Part shown: positions 46,932-57,859 of the stretch, piece after piece
How positions within the stretch are numbered: position 1 is the stretch's first letter
Layout: each line of letters begins with the position of its first letter
Origin: Haemonchus contortus
Taxonomy: Eukaryota; Nematoda; Chromadorea; Rhabditida; Trichostrongylidae
Reading direction: 5' to 3'
Assembly (NCBI GenBank): GCA_000469685.2
Contig: LS997566.1
Location: 26,157,432 to 26,221,431, forward strand
DNA length: 64,000 nucleotides
Notes under the pieces: model-generated
Seen by the model: only the letters and a program-made list of their open reading frames with translations
The model's database searches: none
Told to the model about the DNA's origin: nothing
Program-made: the position numbers and the translations under genes

Positions 46932-49010
46932 TCCTACATATAACTCGCTAAGTGTGTCTGCTTATTTGTCGGTGTGTTTGTGTGTTTGTTTGTGTGTGTG
47001 TGTCGGTGTGTGTGTCTAACCGGGAATTCATAACTCCCGTCCCCTAGACCGAGAACTTTCAGACTTGGTATGAATACGGGGGGCAGGATGGGAATACTTA
47101 TGGTGGGCGACGGGACCGGAATCCGTGCGCAGGGGGCGATGCGTGCGCAATTAAAATTAGGCCGCACATTAATAACTCCTGTTTACGCGAACCTAGAGCG
47201 TTGAAATTTGGTAGGACAACACTTTTCGTACTAACAGTGGAACCTCATCATTTTGGTAAGTGATGTAGGATACGACGGGATCGTAGGTACTCGGTGACAT
47301 CACTGATAAGAGAAAATAAGGCACCTATGAGAGGCCACCTACCGATCGAAATTCTAACCCTTCGGTATTTACGATGTGGCTTTGGCTGTTCAGTATGTTT
47401 CATTCGATAAGACGAGTGATAGGGACCCATTAGCGGCACTACGTTAAGCAGATTAGAACTTTGTTCATTTCTTACTCTTAGATTACGACCGCTACCCAGC
47501 AAGGTTTGTGATTCAATGAAGGATCCTCTTCGCTCGATGTCATTTGCGACCAAACTTAATCGACCGCCTGTAATCTGAAATTCTCAACTGATGATATCTC
47601 CGTAAAGAAATGGGTTCATTGATAAAGGAAATCTGATAACGGTGCTACCATCACTCAAAACATCACCTTTGATTGTCTAACAGTTGGATTTTCAAGGGTT
47701 TTTATTTCTAAGAAAGACAGCAAAAGTTCGAGACTTCCAATCGGAAGCGTAAGCACCGAACTCAACCATTCTCACTGCCCTGTTAGTCCTGTGTCGAATT
47801 TCGTGCGCAGGAAACTGTCATTTGTTTCAAGAAAGGAGTGAAGAGTTAGACTTACTACTATTGGGTTGTAACATAAGTTCGTAGAGTTTTTCACAAAGAT
47901 TTATTTGAACCAAAAAACAATAATTATAGCAATAAGTTAACCATTGATGTATCCTCCGTTACTGTCCACACCTCCTCCCATCTCTCGACCAATTTGTTGA
48001 CGGCGATTCGCCAAAAATCGGCCGTTGTGGAGTCGAAGACTTTGTTCAGCCAGTTTTTAGGATCCATCTCGCCATCGAAGGTAACACCCCTCATATGGTT
48101 CAACATAGAGCGGAAAAGGTGATAGGCGGTAGGTGCAAGACCCGGAGAGTGGGGTGGATGCTGAAGAACTTCCCATTCAAGCTCTTGGAGTGCTGTTTTG
48201 TCGACTTGAGCAATATGGGGCCTGGTGTTGTCGTGAAGCAAGATGACTTGACCTCGTCTATAAGGTCTTTTCAGCCGAATGGCCTCATTTACCCTGTTTA
48301 GCTGGGCAATGTAGACTGCCTTGTTGACAGTGGCATTTCGTTGGAGCAGTTTCCCAGTGCGCCATGCCTACCCAGTCCCACCAAACGCAGATCATGACCT
48401 TTTTTTGGGTGAAGATCTTGCTCGACTCTCGGCTTTAGCACCTTTCCTGGGGCCACCCGCACCTTTCAGTGGACACACCTGAGACACCTTCCCCGTACAC
48501 ACTGCATATGTTCCGAGCGGTTTCGGCTGCTTTTTTGACCTCGACGAGAAGCAAAGAAAAGCAGATGTCGAAAATGCTAGTTTTTTCTTCCTAGATATTC
48601 CATTTCTAAGCTAGAAAAATACGAACAATCAAATTATCCTAAAAACAAATGAAACAGTTTTGTAGAAGAGAAAGAACTCTTTCAAATGAATGTATGCACT
48701 TCGCTGAAAAACAAAATAAATCGTTGTAAAATAACTCTAACGCAAAACTCTACGAACTTATGTTACAACCCAATACTTTATCAAAGAGGGAGAGGGTTAG
48801 CGTTCGATTTCAGTTGTGTTGAATAGGGATTTCGAGCTCTATTTCAATTTCATGATCTCACTCAGCTTAACAGCGGAAAAAGCTCAAACTCAGCTAAACA
48901 GTGGAAAAAACTTAAATCTTAAACTTCGAAAAAGGAATAAAAGTTCTTCAGTTCAACATTTCTCGGGATAGGGTGTTTGACACAACAAGGAGGAAAGCCT
49001 GGCGTTAGCG
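46932..49010 (+). mobile_element. Helitron-like element split by a mariner
   Basis: 5' tip TCCTACATATAACTCGCTAA after A, then the GT tract, one and a half 145-bp units (47028-47230), interior matching 1870-2560, the mariner at 47861-48773, then interior again. It ends at GGCGTTAGC (about 49010), where the hairpin is cut off before the CTGG. Confidence 0.65.
47861..48773 (-). mobile_element. Mariner with perfect 30-bp ends, internally deleted
   Basis: TTGGGTTGTAACATAAGTTC and its continuation are exact inverses at both ends, each next to TA. At 913 bp, the N-terminal half is missing. The minus strand reads KVMICVWWDWVGMAHWE, LNRVNEAIRLKRPYRRGQVI, LLHDNTRPHIAQVDKTALQE, LEWEVLQHPPHSPGLAPTAY and HLFRSMLNHMRGVTFDGE. 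The third catalytic Asp is Ala (PTAYH) and YSPD reads HSPG. Motifs recall the mariner type described as bandit in hookworm; that link is from memory of the family. Confidence 0.85.
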
Positions 49011-49199
49011 TGTCTTGTCATGCACCTAGTACATCAATAATGGTTCTTCAAGGCACATGGGAATCTGTAAGTTACGGCAGAATCAAGTGGATGCCGTCAC
49101 TCAGGGCTTCTAGGAAGTCTTAACATCCAGGCGAGTTTCCGAATTTCAAGGCGTGCCAGCTATGTGCGTACAAACGATTTGGAAAAAACACAAGGTCAC
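49011..49199. other. Short unassigned spacer
   Basis: Between the truncated Helitron-like 3' end and the Tc1-like relic; nothing recognised. Confidence 0.3.
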
Positions 49200-49990
49200 A
49201 TTGTCATTGTCAAAAGTCACCCAGAGGCATCGAGATTGACACTATGTCTTTTCGACGCAAAAATTATGCAACGTGCAAGAAATGGCTTGCGTCAAAATTT
49301 TTCGCGAAATCTCGAGGCCTGAGAGACCAATCCATCCGTAAACACTGTTCTACGTCTTTTGAAAGAGGCCGACCTGTTTCGACGTCGTCCAGCAAAGGAG
49401 CCGCTAATTTTTTGCCAAGAATCGTGAAGCGCTTCTCGATTGAGCTCATGATCACAAAAACTGGGTAATCCAGCGGTGGCGTAAGGCCATCTCGAGTGAA
49501 AACCCTAAGTTCTTGCTGTCCGGCAAGGACGAAATCAAGTTTGTGTGACGTCCCATCGATACGAGATGTCATGGAAGTTACCAGCTGACGACCGTGAAAT
49601 ATGGCGGGGGTGCGGTGATCATTCAGGGCAGCTTCTGTGGCAAAAGAGTGCCCCTTATGAAGTATCGAGGGTAAGATGGGTTCCAAGATATGCCCTGACA
49701 TTATGGAAGTTGTTATCGACACGTTTGTTCGCAGTACTGGCCCCGGTGTCTTAATACTCCAGCAGAACTATGACCCGAAGCACAGATCGAAGCTGCTCAC
49801 CAACTGGTTCCGTCTCTCTGCTACCGTGGCCGTAGCGATCCCCAGATCTGAGCCCCAATGATTATCTGTAAGAGTGGCTCGAGGGTCAAGTTGAAAGCCT
49901 CTGGGTCTACAAGGAGCGCGGGAAGCTCCTCAACTGAAGAATGTATGTGAGAACATCTCTCAGAAAGAGATCGGCAAACTTATCGAGTTC
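49200..49990 (+). pseudogene. Tc1-like transposase relic
   Basis: Plus-strand pieces in several frames: SSNTVLRLLKEADLFRRRPA (helix-turn-helix end), KFLLSGKDEIKFV (FTDESKF region), KYGGGGAVIIQGSFCG (HGGGSVMVWGCF region), ILQQNYDPKHRSKLLTNWF (QQDNDPKHTSK region, Asp-Asn changed to Asn-Tyr) and a worn DLNPIE region near 49845. No inverted ends were found. Confidence 0.75.
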
Positions 49991-50415
<425 letters not shown>

Positions 50416-51680
50416 CAGGGTGTCCCAAAATTATTTGCGCCGATTTGTAGCAATATATTTGAAACTTCTCAACTGCTAAAGACGATGGAATTTCTATGCA
50501 CGCTAGCTAACACTATGTGCTACAACATGCTAAAGTCGCATTCCAAAATATCCCCCGTGAGCACGAATAGGAGTCAAAGTTTGCTTTCGACTTGATCGCA
50601 TGTGGCACGCAGGTATCCTTCTCCATCTCTTCCCAGCCGTCCTCCAGCTTTTGCATTCTAGGACTCCAAACTGGGACTGCAAACTCGACAGGTCCTCTTC
50701 TAATCAGGGACCATTCGTGGGGTCAAGTGAGTCAAGTTCTGGAAAATAGGATGACCATTCCTCTTCACCAGTGAAGTCGGGCAGCTGTCGTCGGCACCAC
50801 TCGCGGGCAAGCTTGGCTCTGTGGGCTAGAGTAGCCTCCTGCTGGAAGGACTACGAGATGTTTCAGGAAACGTAGTCGGATCAGTGCTTCATTACTTCCA
50901 TCAGTACGCCGTTTGAGTACTGGCCTGGGTCAGTTTTCACGCCTGCACTGAAGAAACCACGAGCGGCTTACCCTTGCCAAAGATTTCCTCGAAAAACATC
51001 ATTTTACTGTTCTGATAGCAACCTTTTTGTGAGATATTACACGCTGTATGTTTTTTCCGGAACGCGAACGTTTTGGTTGCTGAGGGATGGTTTTATCGTG
51101 AAAAAGTTTTTGACCAGAAAAAACGACGAAGGGTTGCGTGTCATCATTCAAGTGGGTCTGCGACTTTTTGCGTTTTTTGGCTCTGCAGAATCTATTGAGA
51201 TCGGGATTGAAGCATACGATAGGAATGGTAGTGAGGCTTCTGCATGACATTCTTCCATAGCTATAACTCCTGTAAGCCGTGCCCGTTGACTTTCTTTTGA
51301 TGGGTCACCAAGGATCCCGACCGATTGGCATACGGACCATTTTAATAGTCCTATGTTTAGAAACATTCTGCTTTTCTATCTTTCCTGGTTTGTCTCTGAT
51401 TCAATCTTCTTTTCTATATCGTTTAATAGCCTCCTATACGGTTATTAGAAAAATCCCAAAGAATTTCATAACGCCCTTCCACTTCTTGCGCGTCAATGAT
51501 TGCAAGTGGCATTGAATGAGCCTCCTCCATCTGAAAGATAATGGGAGTTCCACATCAGCAACCATGCATATTGCAAGGAAACCTTCTTATGCAACTAATT
51601 AATAACAGGTAATGTGAATTTGATGGACTATTTAAACCTTGAAAATTACTGAACTTTGGCGCAAATAATTTTGGGACACC

Positions 51681-51683
<3 letters not shown>
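50416..51683 (-). mobile_element. Mariner-like element with CAGGGTGTCCC ends
   Basis: CAGGGTGTCCCAAAATTATT and its inverse bound 1,268 bp inside TA repeats. The minus strand reads KTFRRAKKRKK-like linker, VVFSGQKLFHDKTIPQQPKR (first catalytic Asp changed to Gly), AKLAREWCRRQLPDFTGEEE (second block), EDLSSLQSQFG and a final HGGYFG. These match the same mariner/Tc1 group as 6849-8107. Several stops. Confidence 0.8.
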
Positions 51684-51713
<30 letters not shown>

Positions 51714-51716
<3 letters not shown>

Positions 51717-53140
51717 TACTATATATAATTCGCTAAGTGTGTCTGTTGGTGTGTCGGTGTGTTTGTGTGTGTGTTTGTTTGTGTGTGTGTATGTGTGTGT
51801 GTGTGCCGGTGTGTGTGTCTGACCGGAAATTCATAACTCCTGTCCCCGTGGACCTAGAGCGTTCAAATTTGGTATGAGTAAGGGGGACTGGATGAGAACA
51901 CCTATGGTAGGTGGCAGAACCGGACTCCGTTCACAGGGAGCGCGGCGTGCGCGTTAGAAATTTTGGGCCGCAAGTTCATAACTCCTGTTCCCGTGGATCC
52001 AGAAAGCTCAAGTTTGGCAGGAATACAGGGGGCAGCATGGGAACACTTATGACAGGTGGTAGGACCAGACTCCACCCACAGGGGGCAGGTCGTGCGCGAT
52101 AGAAATTTTAGGTTGCAAAGTCATAACTCCTGCTCCAGTGAACCCAAAGCGTTCAAAATTGGTAGGAGAAGGGGGGACAGGATGGGAACACCTATGGTAG
52201 GTGGTAGGAGCAGACTCCACCCACAGGGAGCAGGTTGTGCGCGATAGAAATTTTAGGTTGCAAATTCATAACTCCTGCTCCAGTGGACCCAAAGCGTTCA
52301 AAATTGGTAGAGTACAGGGGGCGGCATGGGAACACTTACGGTGGGTAGCAGGACCGGACTCCATGCACAGGGAGCGGGGCGTGCGCGATAGTAAGTTTGG
52401 GCCGCAAATTCTTACCTCCTGTTTCCGTGGACCTAGAAAGCTCAAATTTCGTAGGATCACACTTTTCGTATTACCAGTGGAACCTCGGCATTTTATTAGA
52501 TGATGCAGGATGTGACGGGATGGTGGGTAGTCGGTGACAAGAGCTGATGATAACTTATAAGAGAAGATAAAGCACCTAAGAGTGCCACTCACCGATCGAA
52601 ATCCTAACATCTTCGATATCTACGATGTAGCTTTGACCATTCAGTATGCTTCACTCGATAAGACGAGATGGTAGAGTAGGGTGACAAAAGTGGGTGATAA
52701 GTGTAGTGATAAGGACCCATTAGGGCAATACGCTAAGCAGATTAGAACTTTGTTCATTTCTTACTATTAGATTACGACCGTTACCCAGCAAGGTTTTTGA
52801 TTCAATGAAGGATCCTCTTTGCTCGATATCATTTGCGAGAAAACTTATTCGACCGCCTGTAATCTAGAATTCTCAACAAATGATATCTCCGTAAGGAAAA
52901 GGGCCCATTGATAAAAATATCTGATAACGATAAATTTCTGTTGTGTCAAAGAAGGATTTCGAGCTCTGTTCCAGTTCCATACTCTCACTCAGCTAAGCAC
53001 GGAAAAAACTTAAAAACCATAATCTTTGAGAAAGGAAATAAAATTCTTCAACTACAACAAAATTCAAATTCTTCAACATTTCTCGGGATATGGTGTTTGA
53101 CACAAGAAGGAGAAGAGCCTGGCGTTAGCGGTGCGATCCG
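51714..53140 (+). mobile_element. Helitron-like element with 145-bp array
   Basis: 5' tip TCCTACTATATATAATTCGC after A, GT tract, four full 145-bp tandem units, interior matching 1870-2350, then TTGACACAAGAAGGAGAAGA, a worn hairpin (GCCTGGCGTTAGCGGTGC) and GATCCGATAT, so the CTGG end is lost. It is the clearest copy for the 5' half. Confidence 0.65.
51831..52410 (+). repeat. 145-bp tandem repeat, four units
   Basis: Units start TCATAACTCCTG at 51831, 51976, 52121 and 52266, exactly 145 bp apart, with a fifth partial unit from 52411. Related single units lie in most other Helitron-like copies. Their overlapping open frames (DSTHREQVVRDRNF and similar) are repeat artefacts. Confidence 0.9.
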
Positions 53141-53289
53141 ATATCTGTACATTTACCGAAATTTACTGTCATTCATTTTGCCTTTTTTGAAAACTACTTC
53201 CACTTCTGCATTGCAGAATGTTGTACTATCAGTGCCGGATCATTCCAATTGCACTGAAATTTAACAGAGATACGCCTCCCTAGCCCACC
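53141..53289. other. Short unassigned spacer
   Basis: Between a truncated Helitron-like 3' end and the next 3' block; nothing recognised. Confidence 0.3.
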
Positions 53290-53546
53290 TCTCTTTTCTT
53301 CCTCTGAATAATCGCATTTTTGATACTATACGATGTTCTATTCGAACACAGCTAAGATGGTTTACAGAAAAGAATAGCTCCCAATTCGGAGCTGATACTG
53401 AGGGTGTAGAGCTTTCAAAGGAAAAGGAGAATACGAAGAGTTATTTACACGTAGCGAACTTCTCACAGGAAGGGAAAGCGCCCGGCGTAGCCGGGCGAAC
53501 CCATAAGAAGGAGGAGAGCCTGGCGTAAGCCGGGCGATCCGACTGG
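53290..53546 (+). mobile_element. Helitron-like 3' end with two hairpins
   Basis: A first hairpin GCCCGGCGTAGCCGGGC at about 53483 and a second GCCTGGCGTAAGCCGGGC at 53518 precede GATCCGACTGG, then T at 53547. The whole 257-bp block is repeated in inverse orientation at 53980-54235. Confidence 0.65.
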
Positions 53547-53979
53547 TTATAACAGATAACAGCTACTATCATAAAGCTTATATATAATCCCGTCTCTATT
53601 CATATTGTGCACATGAACGTCAGTGTTCCTCTGTATATAAAGGAAGATTGAAATACTCTGGTCTTATGAGATCTCTTATCAGCTTTTGTCGATTATTATC
53701 ACCTCCCATCGACGACCGTTTTCGATCCCGTCACAAACAGCATCCTATCAAAGTACCAAGGTTTTTTGAATGGACCGACTTCGTATTCACATATTCTTCG
53801 CGCGAACAAGTTACTCTCATATACAAATGAAGCCGTTGTATCATTGCCAGTCTGGGACATCACATTTCGTCTCAGCAACAGCAAACAGCTCTGGAGTGTC
53901 ATGCGTCTTTTCAACGCTGAACTCGCCTGTGTTATTTTTCAATGTTGAAAAACAGCTTTTACATGTAAAGTCAAAAAGA
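53547..53979. other. Spacer between inverted Helitron-like ends
   Basis: The left part includes TCTTATCAG...CGATCCCGTCA words shared with the family interior. The right part (53770-53960) has short frames on both strands without splice support. Confidence 0.3.
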
Positions 53980-55257
53980 CCAGTCGGGCTGCCTGGCTAA
54001 CGCCGGGCTTCCCTCCTTCTTATGGATCCGCCCGGCTACGCCGGGCGCTCTTTCCTTCTGTGAGAAATTCGATATGGGTAAATGACACTTCAGATTCTCC
54101 TTCTGCTTTGAAAGCTCTACACCCGCAGTATTAGCTCCGAAGTGGGAGCGATTTTTCCTGTAAGCCAACCTCGCTGTGTCCGAAAGAACATCGTTTAATA
54201 TCACAAAGGCGATTATTCAGAGAAGAAAGTATTCAGAGACTTCATCGCGGCTGAGGCTACTATGTTAGCTACCATCAATATTCCTCAATGTCATCATCAA
54301 GGGGTCTACTCCTGCTTGGGGCAAAAGGATTTTGCCCGAAAGTATCGAATTAATGGAATTCCCCCTTTTCAATATGTTATTTCGCTTTTTCGCTGAGCGA
54401 GAATATAGACTATCAAACGCCTTCAAAGAAGTAACTCCTCTCCTCTACGTATACATCATTAAATGTGAATCCAACATTATTACCGGTCGATAAAATTTGC
54501 TAAGAATGATATCAAAGCAAAGAGAAACCGTGATCTTTTACTTAACCGCAAACTCTGCTGGGTAGCGGTCGTAATCTAATAGCAAAAGTGAACCCAATTC
54601 ATCTCCTTATAACCACACAACTTAACCTTATTGTCGAATGAAACATATCAAAAAGTCAAAGCTAGTCGTAAATAACAAAGACGCTAGGAGGTAATTGGTG
54701 TGTGGATCTTCTTCTCTGAGGCCTCTTCTGTTGTCAGTGTTCCCATCCTGCCCCCTCCTATTGATTGCTCTCCAAGTCCACGGGATCAGGAGTTATGGAT
54801 TTTCACTCATGTATTTCGCGAAGTCCTGTTTCTTGGGGGAGTAGTCCGGCCCTACTACTCACCATAAGTGTTCCCATACAGCCTCCTACCAAGTTTGAAC
54901 GACCTAGAGGCAAACTGAAAGTTTTGGCGCAAACGTCGCCTTCTATAAGCGGGGTCCGGTCCTCCCTCCTACGATAAATGTTCCCATCCTCCCGCCTGTA
55001 CTCCTGCCAAGTTCGAATGCCCTAGGGCCAAATTGACTATTGCGGCACAAAACCCCACCTCCTGTGCACGGATTCCAGTCCTGCCACTTAACAAAGGTGT
55101 TCCCATCCTGCCCCCTTACTCCTACCAAATATGAATGCTCTAAGTCCACGGGGACATGACTTATGAATTTCTAGTCAAACACACACACCGACACACACAA
55201 ACACACAAACACACCGACACACCAACAGACACACTTAGCGAATTATATAAAGTAGGA
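53980..55257 (-). mobile_element. Helitron-like element, both ends present (minus)
   Basis: On the minus strand it starts TCCTACTTTATATAATTCGC at 55257 after A, has the GT tract, three 145-bp-type units (about 54740-55170), interior, two hairpins and CCCGACTGG ending at 53980 before T. The 1,278-bp length agrees with the copy at 1537-2804 (1,268 bp). Confidence 0.7.
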
Positions 55258-55260
55258 TTG

Positions 55261-55500
55261 TTATGTGTGAAATTTCGTGGCAATCACTAGTTGGTTGTTA
55301 TCGGTCGAATCTTCGAATCTTCGGAGGCGAAGGAGTGCTTCATTCTTCATCTTCACATTTGGCTGGCGGTTCGGTAGGTCTACTTCGTTGAAAGTGGTCT
55401 TCCAATCTGGGTGTGGGTCAGAACTGAAAAGTTGACTGACTAAATTTATGAAAATCGGTAAAAAGATGCCGAAGCAGATCTCGATCAACCTGAGTTTCAT
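55261..55500 (-). CDS. Candidate secreted small protein or first exon
   Basis: ATG frame of 79 codons with a signal-peptide-like start (MKLRLIEICFGIFLPIFINL), then a hydrophilic body (DPHPDWKTTFNEVDLPNRQP, EALLRLRRFEDSTDNNQ). A CTA/GTGATTGCC donor-like site near the end suggests it may be a first exon. The stop codon lies 3 bp from the 5' tip of the Helitron-like element at 55257, which may have cut the gene. No family was recognised. Confidence 0.35.
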   Translation of the reverse strand: MKLRLIEICFGIFLPIFINLVSQLFSSDPHPDWKTTFNEVDLPNRQPNVKMKNEALLRLRRFEDSTDNNQLVIATKFHT

Positions 55501-56639
55501 GATGGAAGATTTGTGATGCTTTATCTCGCATTTTCGCCGGCGTCGTATGGGCTAGTAAGTACATACGGTCATCATTTGCGCCTGAGTTCTAGACCTCCTA
55601 GTACGGCAGCCTCGATACTTGTGCCATGCCTCTTATCATAAAAGTACAGAAGGTACCCTCGCGATTCCGACCGCGGTGGCAGAGCGAGCGACTATTGTAT
55701 TTTTGACTGAAGAACGGAGGTGGGTCACTGTGGCTGCGTCGAAACCATTCGCAGTGGCCTGCCCTGTTAGAGTATGGTAATATTTTGAATTTTCAGTGAT
55801 CGGTGAAAGTGTTGTTAGATTATTCCATGATGAGAATCATCCGTTCTCCCTCCTAGAGCAAGTGATGCGATTCAAATCACATAATTCCTGAAAGCGGATG
55901 AGTCGACAACGGCGTTAACACCACGAATTTATGACTAGACCACAAAACAAGTATACTTATTGATTAAGTTCACTGATGATAATCCATTATCAGAAGTGTT
56001 ATCCATGACCCTCTCCACCTTCATCAATACAAACCATATTTGATGCTGATTCCCGCTAACCACTCTAGGGTTCGGTCTGTCGGTCTGACGGTTTGTCTAT
56101 CTATCGGTTTGCACGTTTATCTGCGGGCCTTTTGATTCCAACTCCGAAAATTATGATCAATAAGGAGACGTGATCACCGCAAAGTAAGATAATGACGGTT
56201 TGAAGTAATTTCAAGAGTCAGATGAAGATACTGATAGCGCTCCGAAAGCATCGATCATAAGGTAGGCATACACTCGGCCTCGATAACCCGAATCAAGTGA
56301 TAGCGATTGACTCTTCTATCCTTTTGCACACTGTTTCAAAACTAACCAATATTAGGCTCTCTCCTGTGGTGCACAGACGGTGCGCCGTTTCCGTTTCCAA
56401 CCCGGTCCCTTCGCGTCCACCCACAGGCTCATTTGAGCATGCTCATTTCAGCGAAGTCAGACTGCCTTTCATGATTTCCACTTACGCGACAGCCCTCACT
56501 ATCGTAGATCATCGTGGGTCTCACCACTATGCTGTGCATCTTTCTTTGAGGTTCCTGGAGCACTGTCAATGGCAGAGGATACCGGTAAACCTCCAATCAC
56601 CCATGCTGTGTTTACGGGAGGGCTTATAGCATGGTATCG
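55501..56639. other. Unassigned interval
   Basis: The frame 56297-56629 begins with GTG and lacks support. It may overlie decayed LINE sequence continuing from the right, but no motif was readable. Confidence 0.25.
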
Positions 56640-57430
56640 GTCACACCTCACCATCAGGCCTCTACAGGCCTAGAGCTGATCCCTGGTGTACTCCAGCCGT
56701 GACGTCCGTTGCTCCGGTTTGGCCGGAGGAGTACGTATCGCTGTCTTGGATCCATCGTATATATCTTTGACAACGGAGATGAAGTGTTCTAGAAAGTTTC
56801 GCCCCCGGAGCGCTCTCTAGAGGACTTGTCGGGAGGAGATCGAAATCGAAGACCTTCTTCAGATAGAGGAACGCTAGGTAGCAAGGTCTAAATTTTTCCG
56901 GATACTTCTCCATCGCCTGTTTGGCACGCATCCGTTGTAGATCGTTCTGGCATAAAGCTGATCTGCTCCCGTAGAATCTAGACGAACTCCCTCAATCTTG
57001 AGTTGACCAACCGCCCATACAGTTTCATCGTGTGTACAGCTAATCTGATACTGTGTGGTTGGAACACTCCATCGCGTTCCTCCCTGTTTGAATACGGGAA
57101 TGACGGTGCTGCTCCTCCGGGCATCGGGATTCTTCCCAGTGGTCACGGTGTTCAGTAATCGCATGAGCCACCTTATCCAGTGCTCTTTATGCGTCTTCTT
57201 TGTCTCGATGAGAACTGTAGCCGGGACCAGTTGCGTTTCCAGCCTTCATCTTCCCAACTGCCCTACGCACCTCATTGTCTGTCCAGAGCCCAAAAACGAG
57301 CGAAGGCAGGTACCATCGCTTCCGCCAGCCGGAGGACGAGGTTCTCTCCTTCTCCATCATTCTAGTACACTCGAATTTCTAGTACACTGAGTCCATTTCC
57401 GCATTCCTTGCTTTCGCCACAGGAGCACGG
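56640..57430 (-). pseudogene. LINE reverse transcriptase fragment, second family
   Basis: Minus-strand frames give WTDNEVRRAVGKMKAGNATG (fingers), RLLNTVTTGKNPDARRSSTV and IPVFKQGG, AKQAMEKYPEKFRPCYLAFL with YLKKVFD (palm motif A; Asp kept), and VTAGVHQGSALGL (motif B). The catalytic ADD box is not seen, so the piece ends before it. It differs from the RTE copies nearby and probably belongs to a second RTE-like family. Confidence 0.75.
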
Positions 57431-57503
57431 CGACCTTCTCAGGAGTTCTGAAGGTAGGTGGATCTTCTGAAGCTCGCATCTTCTGTCAGTGCTTCCTCCT
57501 GCT

Positions 57504-57826
57504 TCACGAGTCGATCGACTTCATTACTTCATGACCACGTTTCCTTATCTCCTCGAAACCCACCTCGAGCCCTACAGAGCGGCATATTGGTTTTTTAAGC
57601 ATGTCAAAAAGGTCCCGAAAGGCAAAGGGTTCCATGTCTCGAAAAAGTTCGAGCAGCTGTTTATCTTCACTTGGAAGGATCTTATCAATACTCTCTTCAG
57701 TGGGTCTATTGGAAAAACCCCGGTCTCTGACCAAAGAGGCGATAGAATGTTTTTGAGCCCCCATTTTCAACAGCGCAATAAGCTTTGGTTCCCAATTAAG
57801 AGAGACAAGCTTTCTTGTTACGAGTG
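57504..57826 (-). CDS. Open minus-strand block, unrecognised
   Basis: From a TTAAACAG acceptor-like site the minus strand is open for about 107 codons to TGA: LNWEPKLIALLKMGAQKHSI, GFSNRPTEESIDKILPSEDK, LLELFRDMEPFAFRDLFDML and FEEIRKRGHEVMKSIDS. It is well ordered and protein-like. It lies between the ends of two LINE fragments and could be host exon or LINE linker. The plus-strand frame 57489-57845 is its likely shadow. Confidence 0.35.
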
Positions 57827-57859
57827 CACCAGGCTGTTTAACTAAGCGATGCAGTTAAG

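Noticed and set aside
51831..52503. Chain of 60-100 codon plus-strand ORFs with shared RNF/HREQ motifs
   Set aside because: Repeated translation of the 145-bp tandem unit, not a protein family.
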